Positions 7,801 to 14,826 are shown, counted from the stretch's first letter. The stretch is DNA of 20,567 bases from Pseudomonadota bacterium (GCA_023431345.1 JAEYWK010000178.1:1-20567); one strand, 5' to 3'. Notes: generated by a model from the letters alone, not told the origin. Numbers and translations: made by a program.

Positions 7801-9995
7801 ACGTCGCCGCCAACGCTGGCGTCGCGCGCACCGGGACCGTCACCATCGCCGGCAAGACCGTGACGGTGTCGCAAGGCGACGGCTGCTCCTTCCTGATCGC
7901 CCCGACGGGCGCCGAGATCGCCGCGAGCGCCACGGGTCCATTCAGCTTCGCCCTCACCGCGAGCGACGCCTCTTGCCCGTGGCTCATGTCGGCCGAAGAC
8001 GCGTGGGTGACGGTGAACACCGCCGCGGGCACCGGCTCCGCCACCCTCTCCTATTCTACGACCGCCAATGTCGGGCCGGCGCGCTCGTCGACCATCGAAG
8101 CGGGCGGGCGCACCTATACCCTGGTGCAGGAAGAGGGCTGCAGCGCGACCGTTTCGCCGAGCGGCACCCTCGAGCTCTCGGCCGACGCCCAGGCCTCTGA
8201 GTTCGCCCTCACGCTGAGCGCTCAGAGCTGCAGCTGGACTGCGACCTCGAACAACTCGTGGCTCACGATCGAGGACGCGGGCGGCACCGGCAACGCTACG
8301 GTGCCCTTCACGGTGGAGCAGAACACCGGCCCCGAACGGACGCTCGATATTCAGCTGAAGGGTGGGCAGACCGTCACGGTTCGCCAGGCCAGCGGCTGCT
8401 CGGTCAGCTTGCCCGCCGGCTCGGCATCGGCGCAGCCGACGGGCGGAAGCGCGGCGTTCAACGTCGATACGGTCAACGGCTGCGGCTACACCGCCGAGGC
8501 CGACGTGCCGTGGCTCACCGACGTGACCGTCACGGAAGCGGGCGTCTCGTACACCGTCGAGCCGTCCGACGGCGTGGCGCGGGTCGGCAAGATCACCGTC
8601 GCGAGCACGAGCACCGAAGCCTCGGCCGTCTACACGATCACTCAAGCCAGCGGCTGCGTCCTCGTCCTGCCGTCGGCGGGCAGCTCGCCCAGCGCGGAAG
8701 GCGGGCTCGCGACCTTCGAAGTGCAGGCGGCGCCGGGCTGCGGCTTCACTGCGACCACCACCGACGCTTGGCTCGAGCCGGTGACGGTCTCGGACGGCAC
8801 CGTCTCCTACCAGGCCGCCGCTCACGTCGGGCCCGCACGAACCGGCACGATCTCGGTCACGAGCACCGACACCGGCGTCGTCACCCAGTTCGCGGTATCG
8901 CAAGAGAGCGGCTGCACGATCGCGCTCACCACGACCGAGCTCTCGTTCGACGAGGCGGGCGGGACGGGCACGTTCGGGTTCACGACCGCGCCCGGCTGCT
9001 CCCTCAACGTGACGTCGGAGGACGACTGGCTGTCGAGCTTCACCTACGAGAGCGGGGAGGTGACCTTCGTCGCCGCGCCCAACCTGGACAGCGATCGTGC
9101 CGGCACCATCGTCGTCACCGTCACTGACACCGGGGAGTCCGCCACCTTCACCGTCTACGAAGCGAGCGGGTGCACCGTCACGCTGCCGGTCACGAGCGCG
9201 GAGGTCGCCGTCTCCGGCGGCACCTTCAGCTTCGACGTCGACACCGGGCTCGAGTGCGGGTTCCAGGTCGCTACTGACGCGCCCTGGCTCGAAGGTCTGC
9301 AGGTGATCGAAGACGAGCCTGTCGCCTCATTCACGGTGCAGGAAAACACCGGCGTTGCCCGCACCGCCACCATCACGATCACGGACAAAGAGACCAACGC
9401 CTCGACGACCTACGTCGTGCACCAAGCAGGCGCGATCACCCCGCCGATGATCAGCGGTCAACCGCAGGGCGCACAGCTCGTGGTCGGCGAGGCCCTGCGC
9501 TTGGAGGTCGTGGCGTCCGGCGGTGATCTTCGCTACCAATGGCGCAAGAACGGCGTCGACATCCCCGGTGCGACCTCCCTGGAGTACCGCGTGATGTCCA
9601 CGACGACGGGCGACTCGGGGTCGTACGACGTCGTCATCAGCAACGATGCCGGCTCCATCACGAGCGACGAGGCCGTCGTGGTGGTGAGCGAAGAACCGCC
9701 TCCGGGCGGTGAGGGTGGCGCTGGCAACGGCGGCGAGGGCCCCGACAACGAAGCCGGCGCCGCAGGCGCGGTCGACGGCGGCGGTACCTCCGCGGGCGGC
9801 ACGGCCGGCTCGACCAGCGACTCAGGCGGCGAAGGCCCTGCCGGAGCGCCCTCGGATCCGAACAAGGAGAGCTACCTCGGCGGAGGCAGCTGCAACTGCG
9901 CCGTCGTCGGCGGCACCCGACAAGGCCTGCTCGGCAGCGCCGCAGTCCTCCTCATCGCAGGCCTGCTCCTCTTCCGCCGCCGTCGGCTCGGCTAA
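4797..9995 (+). CDS. Giant BACON-repeat surface protein with MYXO-CTERM tail
   Basis: A 1,732-residue extracellular protein. The signal peptide has a long n-region, a hydrophobic core at about 35-50 and a likely cut after ARA (residue 53). Residues 54-184 are a beta-rich N-domain of unknown family. A degenerate BACON-like unit (185-276) precedes 15 clear units (277-1546) of about 85 residues. Each unit starts with Cys, has a second Cys two residues before an aromatic (CxW type), a GTG turn, an aR(S/T)GT strand and ends TF(T)VxQ. An Ig-like domain (about 1549-1632) has YQWRKNG and DSGSY. A Gly-rich linker leads to GGGSCNC (C1699, C1701), a hydrophobic helix and RRRR, a MYXO-CTERM-like sorting signal thought to be processed by myxosortase-type proteases. 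BACON domains are linked to carbohydrate or mucin binding. Probable role: a surface adhesin working with the coupled OmpA-like protein. There is no catalytic domain. Confidence 0.85.
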   Translation: MSAKAEKSKVNAMNQTSSSSAFSARAASARVQRWALSLLAAIAFFATTAAARAVTYDYALANQTWGRPPSGGNCNGPTTTTTYSTLTFKLAGTVTISATRASGTGISLTAYQGSFFPGIPCANFWETTTVSATATVSGSVTYTPTIEFPGPTTMVVVVSGNSAADLAGITVTVTPNGGTTYELVCTSSFSPGSFNPTSAAATLSTTFTPQFGAIGCDSWNLSTASSWIKNITPSSGVGVGSISFSIDANPSSSSRSGQILGPGSSMVSIVQAGAPACAYTLNPTSASVGAGASSGSFAINTTAGCAWTASTTSPFVTGVTASGTGAGTVNYSVGANTGPARTATITAGNQTFTINQASGCSYVLSSTSAAAGASGGSGSLTVTPSNAACAWTASSNSGFITGVTASGTGTGTVNYSVSANSGLARSGTLTVAGQTFTVNQAIGCSFTVTPPSVSLPAPAISGPLTITASDPSCPWTATSNDAWLAVGSTSGTGSAQLGVDVAANAGPSRVGSLTVAGNTVTFTQASGCAASLASATTAVGGSGGSGSVTLTMSSPICAWTASSNSPWVTVQSSGTGSGAVTFTVAAHAGPARSATLTIAGQTFTINQANACTYAVTPASASVGAAAGITSVDVTASDPACPWSVASNAAWLASTTTTGTGSQTLSVDYSANVGLARDGTMTIAGQTFSVSQADGCTASIAPSSAPLAATGGVSSFAVTMSAPACAWSAATSSDFISGVTGSGIGDGNVSFSVAPNAGPARSGTIAISGRTFTVNQASGCTASLETTSATATAEGGQDSVAINMSAPTCPWTASSNVGWLSTATSGTGSGEVSFTAAPNPGLARTGTLTIAGYPFTVEQENGCTFTLASTQATGPAAGGTASVVVTASDPACPFTASAEADWLTNVTPGGVGSTTISYTMAANTGLPRTGTLTIAGQTFTVEQGTGCTATLSTPSVSVGNGGGSLSVGVQLSSPLCTWTASANQAFISNVQFDGTGSGSVTFDVAANAGVARTGTVTIAGKTVTVSQGDGCSFLIAPTGAEIAASATGPFSFALTASDASCPWLMSAEDAWVTVNTAAGTGSATLSYSTTANVGPARSSTIEAGGRTYTLVQEEGCSATVSPSGTLELSADAQASEFALTLSAQSCSWTATSNNSWLTIEDAGGTGNATVPFTVEQNTGPERTLDIQLKGGQTVTVRQASGCSVSLPAGSASAQPTGGSAAFNVDTVNGCGYTAEADVPWLTDVTVTEAGVSYTVEPSDGVARVGKITVASTSTEASAVYTITQASGCVLVLPSAGSSPSAEGGLATFEVQAAPGCGFTATTTDAWLEPVTVSDGTVSYQAAAHVGPARTGTISVTSTDTGVVTQFAVSQESGCTIALTTTELSFDEAGGTGTFGFTTAPGCSLNVTSEDDWLSSFTYESGEVTFVAAPNLDSDRAGTIVVTVTDTGESATFTVYEASGCTVTLPVTSAEVAVSGGTFSFDVDTGLECGFQVATDAPWLEGLQVIEDEPVASFTVQENTGVARTATITITDKETNASTTYVVHQAGAITPPMISGQPQGAQLVVGEALRLEVVASGGDLRYQWRKNGVDIPGATSLEYRVMSTTTGDSGSYDVVISNDAGSITSDEAVVVVSEEPPPGGEGGAGNGGEGPDNEAGAAGAVDGGGTSAGGTAGSTSDSGGEGPAGAPSDPNKESYLGGGSCNCAVVGGTRQGLLGSAAVLLIAGLLLFRRRRLG
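5625..9434 (+). repeat. Tandem array of 15 BACON-type coding repeats
   Basis: Fifteen in-frame units of roughly 250-265 bases. Units 1-11 share one pattern: CxWTAS, GTGxG and AGQTFTVxQ. Units 12-15 (from residue 1201, nt 8397) are a second subtype with CG(Y/F) at the second cysteine and a longer last hairpin containing T-rich segments such as STEAS or DTGVV. Units 1 and 2 are the most alike, sharing GVTASGTG and GTVNYSV, which suggests recent duplication. Confidence 0.8.
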
Positions 9996-10049
9996 AGGCG
10001 AGACACCCACATGCACTGGAACCCAGCGAAAACGGGCTGTATCCCGCGC

Positions 10050-10529
10050 TCACTTCTGCCACCAGGCGGTGACCTCCCGCTCGAAGAACGCCTTGACGTC
10101 GGGCCACGCCACGAGGCGAAGTAGCAATAAGTCGGGCTCCCGCTCGGCGTCCTCGAAGTAGGTGAGCGCTTTGACGCGATGAAGGAGATCGGGGCGAGCG
10201 GATGCAAAGCGCGCCTCGAAGGCGTCGAGTGCCGCCGTCAGGTTGAACCCGGGCTGTTGGCAAATGAAATAGAGGTCCACGAAGTCCTTTCGAGCACCTC
10301 GTGAGGCGATAGCCTCCACCTTCATGGCCGCGATGTCCGCGATGGACGCTACCGGCACCCCCAAGCACACCTCGGGCTCAACCAGGGAGAGATCGAGGTC
10401 GATGGAGCGGCGATGCGCGAGCCGCAGGCACAAGGCGCTTCCACCGGCCAGGTAGAAGCCGCGCTCTGCTGCGGGCCTCAGCGCCAGAAGAGCGCGGCGC
10501 TGTTCCGGCGAAAGGGCGTCTTGGTGCAC
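10050..10529 (-). CDS. AbiEii/AbiGii-type nucleotidyltransferase, internally deleted
   Basis: A 159-residue protein. The GTG start at 10529 has a strong GAGGAGG site 7 bases upstream. FYLAGGSAL (residues 25-33) and HRRSIDLDL (39-47) are the glycine-serine and DxD motifs of the DUF1814/AbiEii nucleotidyltransferase fold. DIAAMKVEAIASRGARKDF (65-83) and the ALTYFEDAE region (121-129) are the usual C-terminal landmarks. Family members I know are about 200-230 residues and have some 45 residues, including the strand carrying a further acidic residue, between the DxD motif and the LxEPxVxxxGxPVAS segment; here IDLDLS runs straight into LVEPEV. The reading frame is intact. Relatives act as toxins of type IV systems or as minimal nucleotidyltransferases; this copy may be inactive. 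It overlaps the upstream small gene by 52 bases. Confidence 0.75.
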   Translation of the reverse strand: MHQDALSPEQRRALLALRPAAERGFYLAGGSALCLRLAHRRSIDLDLSLVEPEVCLGVPVASIADIAAMKVEAIASRGARKDFVDLYFICQQPGFNLTAALDAFEARFASARPDLLHRVKALTYFEDAEREPDLLLLRLVAWPDVKAFFEREVTAWWQK

Positions 10530-10801
10530 GGGGTGGCCTCCTCGGAAATCACGTCGGCCAGGACGACTTGTAGAAATCGGCGCGTTCTGCGATCGAGGCG
10601 GTGGGGGGCGCGATTCAGGAAGGCGCGCAACGCCGCATCACCGACCTCTGCACGCAACGCTCGAACCATCTCGAGCGTGCCCTCGCTCAGCACGCGACCC
10701 AAGATGAAGTCCTCATGCTGCTTCGGATCGAGAGCGCTCATATCCACGTCCCAAAACAGGCGACTCCCCGCCTGCAAGATGACCTGGGGGATGCTATCCA
10801 C
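10478..10801 (-). CDS. DUF6922-like small partner of the AbiEii-type protein
   Basis: A 107-residue cytoplasmic protein with a GTG start; no clear ribosome-binding site precedes it, so the start is uncertain. The core LFWDVD (residues 15-20), the central GRVLSEGTLEMVRAL stretch (35-49) and a C-terminal basic FLQVVL segment match small proteins annotated DUF6922 as I remember them. These are commonly encoded directly upstream of AbiEii-like nucleotidyltransferases and are taken as antitoxin candidates. Its last 17 codons overlap the start of the next gene in another frame, and the strong ribosome-binding site of that gene lies inside this one, so translation is probably coupled. The function is inferred from context only. 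Confidence 0.6.
   Translation of the reverse strand: MDSIPQVILQAGSRLFWDVDMSALDPKQHEDFILGRVLSEGTLEMVRALRAEVGDAALRAFLNRAPHRLDRRTRRFLQVVLADVISEEATPCTKTPFRRNSAALFWR
10537..10543 (-). promoter_or_regulatory. Strong internal ribosome-binding site
   Basis: GAGGAGG on the minus strand, 7 bases before the GTG at 10529, decides the start of the AbiEii-like gene and forces a 52-base overlap with its upstream neighbour. Confidence 0.65.
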
Positions 10802-10941
10802 GGTGAGCCCAGGCTACCACGCGATCCAGAACGGGGCGACGCCCGCAGTTTACGCGGGTGGGAAGCGCGGAACCGCTGCCAGGGCTGGTCGGCTGTCGGT
10901 CACGCCGGGGCTCACGTCGAAGCTGCAGCGCGTAGGCTCGC

Positions 10942-10962
10942 GTGAGGCCGCTCGGACCTCAC
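10942..10962 (-). terminator. Hairpin at the end of the terpene synthase gene
   Basis: GTGAGG (10942-10947) and CCTCAC (10957-10962) can form a 6-bp stem with a 9-base loop. It overlaps the TGA stop of the terpene synthase gene. No T-tract follows on the minus strand, so this is only a possible terminator or transcript-end structure. Confidence 0.2.
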
Positions 10963-11978
10963 GAGGACTCTGAAAATGCAGGGCTTCGGCCTTCGCGCGC
11001 GGGGGCCGGATCGTTGTAGCGGGGCGTGGTGCGCGACCAGTCGTAGTTGGCGCGGATCCAGGTGCGCATGCCGTCGACGTAGCGGAGGAGGTGGCGATCG
11101 ATCGTCGGCGTGAAGCGCGGCAGGCAGCGCTCGAGCTCCTGGAAGTGCAGTACTTGAGCATCGTGAATCGCCACCGCCCGGGCGTAGGCGGCGCTCAGAT
11201 CCAGGCGTTCTTCGTGCATCAACACGAGCACCAGGTTGTGCACGTCTTGACTCTGGGCCTCCTTGCGCAGGGAGTAGATATCGTTCGCGAACGAAGCGAT
11301 GGCGTTGCCGGTGCGGCGGAGCTCAGCGACGAGCGGATGCTCCACCACCTCATCGGGCAAGAAGTAGTCGCCCGCGTACTCCATGAAGTCCCAAAACTCG
11401 TACATGGTGGAGGTATGCATGCGCATCGCCTCGAACACGGCGCGGCTCGGCACGCGACCGAGCCGGCGGTTTTGCGCCTCCCACACGCAGCCATCGACGT
11501 AGTTCTCTACGTGGTGGGCGAGGCGTCGTCGCCAGAACGGCGGGCAAGGCTCGCCGATACGCCGCCAGATATCGGCCAGGGCCGCGACGAAGCGCGGGTG
11601 CGAGGCGCGCGCTGTATGCCCGCGCAAGAGCGCGTAAACATCGGAAAGGAGCCGCAAAATTCCCTGAGGATCCGCCCCTCGCAGCGAGAGATCTTCGCAC
11701 ACGTCGTCGAAGAAGAAGAGCCAGCTGTAGTAGTCGCAGATGGCCGAGAGGCGCTCGAGCGGCGCGTCTGGGTAGCAGCGCGCGGCGAGCGCGGAGTAGC
11801 TGCGCACCTTGTCGAGAGTGCGCTCGGACTCATCAGGCAAGAGGCCGTGCTCACGCGCCCAGGCGATGCAGCCTTCCGTGAGCGCCGCCGCCTGCGGGTG
11901 AGTGGACGTCGCAGGGAACGGGCAGAGGAGATCGCGCTGCACGCCTTTCTTTACGCGGTCGCGCGACGGCGCGACCAT
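10959..11978 (-). CDS. Class I terpene synthase, probably sesquiterpene type
   Basis: A soluble 339-residue enzyme if started at ATG 11978; a GTG at 12026 would add 16 residues, and neither has a good ribosome-binding site. The ATG is preferred because family members have only a short lead before the CPFP...HP segment. FFFDDVCED carries the aspartate-rich motif D91-D92-x-x-E95. NDIYSLRKE is the NSE triad (N232, S236, E240). R186 lies exactly 46 residues before the triad, where the pyrophosphate-sensor arginine is expected, and R320-Y321 form the C-terminal RY pair. All elements for Mg-dependent ionisation and cyclisation of a linear prenyl diphosphate, most likely farnesyl diphosphate, are present. 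The product cannot be read from sequence. No P450 or prenyltransferase lies beside it. It is a single-domain enzyme, shorter than two-domain geosmin synthases. Confidence 0.9.
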   Translation of the reverse strand: MVAPSRDRVKKGVQRDLLCPFPATSTHPQAAALTEGCIAWAREHGLLPDESERTLDKVRSYSALAARCYPDAPLERLSAICDYYSWLFFFDDVCEDLSLRGADPQGILRLLSDVYALLRGHTARASHPRFVAALADIWRRIGEPCPPFWRRRLAHHVENYVDGCVWEAQNRRLGRVPSRAVFEAMRMHTSTMYEFWDFMEYAGDYFLPDEVVEHPLVAELRRTGNAIASFANDIYSLRKEAQSQDVHNLVLVLMHEERLDLSAAYARAVAIHDAQVLHFQELERCLPRFTPTIDRHLLRYVDGMRTWIRANYDWSRTTPRYNDPAPAREGRSPAFSESS

Positions 11979-12070
11979 AGTCAATTGTGCGCGCGTGCTC
12001 AGCCGCGCTGCGGCGTGCGCCCTCACCCGCGCTCGTGCTCGGCGCTGTCGACGAGCTCAGCGACGGCCGT

Positions 12071-13264
12071 CTACTTTCCGTAGCCCGCTTCGACGATGGC
12101 GGCTTGCAGAGCGTCTACCGTCTCGCTCGAGGCTGCACCCTTGGCGATGGCGCCTTCGTAGAAGCGCCCGCCATCGCCGTCGCTGTTGTCGCCGGCGACC
12201 GAGAGGATGATGGAGCCTTGCTTTTGCATCGGGACATAGCCCGGTTTCACGGGCCGGATGCCGTCGTACATGGTTTGGAGCGTGCCGGCCGCGGCGTCGC
12301 CGCCGAAGAGAGCGAAGCGACCCATGCCGTCATTCTTGTCCGCCGTATCGCCGACGAGCACCGCCGTCACGAAGTCGTACTCCACGGAGTTATTCGTGGA
12401 GATGTTGCTCCACTGCCCGTTCTCCCAGCCCGGAAACAGACCGTTCTCCAGGTCTGCCATCACCCACGGCCCTGGACCAACGCCGCTACCCCAGATCACG
12501 CCCTGGCCCAGATACACGGCCTCCACGGTACCGTTGCCATCGTTGCTCGCTCTTCTTCCCGCGTTGCCGTAGTCGAAGCAACAGCCGTTCAGCAAGTCGT
12601 GCTGGCTGCTCACCATGTAGATGGTCTCCGGTTCGTCGCCGACCGCCATCCCGTTGCCGATGACCCTGCGGTAGCCTTGGCCCGGGCGAAAGAGCATTGC
12701 GTAGACTTCCCGGCCGTCGATTTGCACCTTGAGCGCGCTGGCGTCCACGGGCTTTCCGGGGGTGGGCTTGGCGCTTCCGGGGGGCGACTCGGTGAGGTCG
12801 TTTCCCATCGGAGACTGGTCATAGATGACCTTGATGACGCAGCCACCGTTGCTGCTGCAGAACTGCGCGTGCGCTTCGGCGTCGGCATAGCCGTTGATGG
12901 AGCCTATGTCCGTCGCTTGACCGTCTCGGCGCTCGACTCGATAGAGGCTGCCGGTGTAGCCCGGCACCAGGACCCGCACCGTGCTGTGGGCGGCAACGCA
13001 CTCTTGCCCCGCCATCTGCAGCACCGCGCACGGCAACCCATCGGGCGCGGGCCCGCTGCTGGCGCCTGCGCCCGCGGGCGTGCCTCCTGCCGCGCCAGCG
13101 GTCTCGCTGCCACCACCGCCCTTCCCCGTCCCGCCCGTCACCTCGCCTCCGCTCGCGTTCGACCCACTTCCCCCCACGCCCACCTCCCCAATCGCAGTGG
13201 AGCCACCGCAACCAACGAGCATGAAGCCGAGCGCAGCGCAGACAGAGAGACCAATGGCGTTCAT
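12071..13264 (-). CDS. GH54 alpha-L-arabinofuranosidase lipoprotein
   Basis: A 397-residue protein. ATG 13264 has AAGGA 9 bases upstream and gives a lipoprotein signal peptide with LVGC (C19); the ATG at 13303 would bury that signal. A Gly/Ser/Ala-rich linker (20-75) precedes a catalytic domain (about 77-396) that matches the ArabFuran-catal (AbfB/GH54) family: LPCxVL, AAHSTVR, the vicinal cysteines C228-C229 in GCCFDYGN, GPWVMADLENGLF, and the KQGSIIL to GDNS region. By comparison with the Aspergillus enzyme, E273 (LENGLF) should be the nucleophile and D359 (GDNS) the acid/base. It should release terminal arabinofuranose from arabinan or arabinoxylan side chains at the cell surface. The CBM42 arabinose-binding domain usual in fungal enzymes is absent; lipid anchoring may replace it. 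Confidence 0.88.
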   Translation of the reverse strand: MNAIGLSVCAALGFMLVGCGGSTAIGEVGVGGSGSNASGGEVTGGTGKGGGGSETAGAAGGTPAGAGASSGPAPDGLPCAVLQMAGQECVAAHSTVRVLVPGYTGSLYRVERRDGQATDIGSINGYADAEAHAQFCSSNGGCVIKVIYDQSPMGNDLTESPPGSAKPTPGKPVDASALKVQIDGREVYAMLFRPGQGYRRVIGNGMAVGDEPETIYMVSSQHDLLNGCCFDYGNAGRRASNDGNGTVEAVYLGQGVIWGSGVGPGPWVMADLENGLFPGWENGQWSNISTNNSVEYDFVTAVLVGDTADKNDGMGRFALFGGDAAAGTLQTMYDGIRPVKPGYVPMQKQGSIILSVAGDNSDGDGGRFYEGAIAKGAASSETVDALQAAIVEAGYGK

Positions 13265-13348
13265 CAGTGGGGTTCCTTCGAAGTCGAGGCGAGTAGGCGC
13301 CATGGCCCACCCGTACGGTACGCCTATCTCCAGATCACGACGAATCGA

Positions 13349-14182
13349 TCACTGATTTTTGGAGAGCACGGCGCGAGCCTGTGCCGTGTGAAGGCTGTTC
13401 GGGTAGCGCGCGAGCAGGCGCTCCGCGACGGCGCGGGCCTCCGCTGTTCGGCCCAGCGCGGACCACGCTTCCATCCGAAGGTAGAGCGCCTCCGGGGCGA
13501 AGCCGCGCTTGGGGAACAGGCGCTCGTAGTCGTCGAGCGCTAGCAGCGCCTGGTCGGGCTTTCCCGCCGCCAGCGCGGCGCGCGCGCGATCGATGCTCTT
13601 CACTTCCGCCGCCAGCGTGTCGGCGTCGACGGAGCTCGAATCGGGAGCGAGCTCGCGCGACGCAGGCGGTGGGGCGGCGGCATCGCGGTCCGTGACGGCG
13701 AAGCGAGGCGCATGCGGAGCCGCAGTCGTCGTGGTGGATTCGGGCGGAACGGCGGCCGGAGCTGGCAGCGCGGCGGGCGACGTTTCCGTCGGTGCGACGC
13801 GCACCCGCGACGCATCGGACAGCGCGAGGCCGGGACGAAGCGGCGCGGAGGAGTGGCTGGACGACGACGGCGCGACGGCGTGAGGCGCTTGCGTGGCGAC
13901 CTCAGCCACGCCGACCGCCAGCGCGCCGCCCAGCGCTCCGAGCGCCGTCCACTTGGCGAACACGCCCGCCATGAGGGGCGTCGTCGCCTTCGTCGCGCCG
14001 CCGACGGCAGCCGCCGCGGCTTTGGCGTTCGCAGCCACGTTGGCCGCCCCGAGCCCCACGCCCGCAGCCGCGAGCGAGCGACGCAGCGACGCGCTGTCGG
14101 GCTTCTCCGCTTGCGCGGCGCGAAACAGCTGCTCCACGTCGGGCGGCGCGCCTTGCTCGAGCCAACGTTTGGGTTCGCTCAT
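13349..14182 (-). CDS. Membrane protein with TPR-like tail, putative sigma-factor regulator
   Basis: A 277-residue protein whose ATG overlaps the stop of the ECF sigma gene by four bases (ATGA), implying co-translation. The cytoplasmic N-terminus (1-35) contains EPKRWLEQ and DVEQLFRAA. An Ala/Gly-rich stretch (36-62) and a probable membrane helix (about 77-94) follow. An Ala/Pro/Ser/Thr-rich linker of about 100 residues then leads to a helical tail (about 190-277) with two to three TPR-like units (RARAALAAGKPDQAL, EALYLRMEAWSALGR, AEARAVAERLL). It has no HxxxCxxC zinc anti-sigma motif. Position and topology suggest an anti-sigma factor or a membrane partner of the sigma factor, as in similar myxobacterial pairs, with the TPR part in the periplasm. 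Function is inferred. Confidence 0.7.
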   Translation of the reverse strand: MSEPKRWLEQGAPPDVEQLFRAAQAEKPDSASLRRSLAAAGVGLGAANVAANAKAAAAAVGGATKATTPLMAGVFAKWTALGALGGALAVGVAEVATQAPHAVAPSSSSHSSAPLRPGLALSDASRVRVAPTETSPAALPAPAAVPPESTTTTAAPHAPRFAVTDRDAAAPPPASRELAPDSSSVDADTLAAEVKSIDRARAALAAGKPDQALLALDDYERLFPKRGFAPEALYLRMEAWSALGRTAEARAVAERLLARYPNSLHTAQARAVLSKNQ

Positions 14183-14799
14183 CGCACACCTCGTCGTTGC
14201 GGCAGGTTTCGGTAGCGGGCCACGCGCTGCTCGACCTCGGCGCGGGCGCGACGCAGCCGCGAAGCCACGGTGCCGGCCGGTATGCCGAGCGCTTCGGCGA
14301 TCTCGGGCGTACGGAACCCCTCGATTTCGAACAAGATGATGATCGCGCGTAAGTCCTCGGAGAGGTCGCCGAGCACGCGATCCAGCAAGGCACGAGCACG
14401 ACGCTGATCGAGCAGCTCATCGGGCGCGGAGGAGTCGGCGGGCTCTTCGCTCTCCTCCAGCGCGAACGTCTCACGGCGTCGCCGCGCTGCGCGGTGAGCG
14501 TTGGAGGCGACGCGCGCAGCGGCGCGGTACAGAAAAGCGCGCTCCGAACCGGTCGCGATGGTGCCAAGCCGCGCCACGGCAGTCATGAAGACGCGCTGGG
14601 CGGCGTCGTCGGCATCAGCGGGCGAGAGACCCGAACGCCGCAGCACGCGCCAAACGAAGGCGTGGTGCTCGCGCACGAAAGCCTCGACATGAAGCGGCTC
14701 CGCGCTCATCGCGGGCGGAGCCACGCTCGCGTCGACGGGGGACGGCGCTGCGTCGAGGTACACCCCGGGGAAAACACCGGGCGGTCGCTGTCCGATCAC
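14179..14799 (-). CDS. ECF-type RNA polymerase sigma factor
   Basis: A 206-residue sigma-70 family protein. The GTG start is supported by GAGGGGAG 9 bases upstream; the in-frame ATG at residue 31 has no ribosome-binding site. After a Pro-rich 35-residue extension, region 2 spans about 38-110 (VEAFVREHHAF, DADDAAQRVFMTAVARL, RAFLYRAAARVASNAHR) and region 4 about 135-193 (LSEDLRAIIILFEIEGF, and the helix-turn-helix TPEIAEALGIPAGTVASRLRRAR). No region 3 is present, as expected of ECF factors. It sits 27 bases after the envelope-protein gene and overlaps the putative membrane regulator, so the three probably form one operon. It directs RNA polymerase to an unknown, probably envelope-related regulon. 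Confidence 0.92.
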   Translation of the reverse strand: MIGQRPPGVFPGVYLDAAPSPVDASVAPPAMSAEPLHVEAFVREHHAFVWRVLRRSGLSPADADDAAQRVFMTAVARLGTIATGSERAFLYRAAARVASNAHRAARRRRETFALEESEEPADSSAPDELLDQRRARALLDRVLGDLSEDLRAIIILFEIEGFRTPEIAEALGIPAGTVASRLRRARAEVEQRVARYRNLPQRRGVR

Positions 14800-14826
14800 G
14801 AAAAATGACTCCCCTCGGAAGATCGT

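Noticed and set aside
6903..8903. A 666-codon open frame on the minus strand inside the BACON array, and other long antisense frames there
   Set aside because: It is a shadow of the repetitive high-GC coding sequence. It has Arg/Gly-rich composition, no domain and no signal, and the plus-strand frame has clear homology.
5625..9434. CRISPR array or DNA satellite in the repetitive region
   Set aside because: The repeats are in frame, about 255 bases each and diverged in sequence, so they are protein domain repeats without spacers.
10033..10046. Hairpin CGGG-CTGTAT-CCCG between the convergent BACON and AbiEii-like genes as a bidirectional terminator
   Set aside because: Only a 4-bp core stem with no T-tract on either side; too weak to call.
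10959..13264. A biosynthetic cluster formed by the terpene synthase and the arabinofuranosidase
   Set aside because: The genes share strand and are close, but their functions are unrelated and no tailoring or transport genes accompany them.
13349..14182. Zinc-binding anti-sigma (ZAS) factor
   Set aside because: The HxxxCxxC motif is absent, so only a general role as putative sigma partner is stated.
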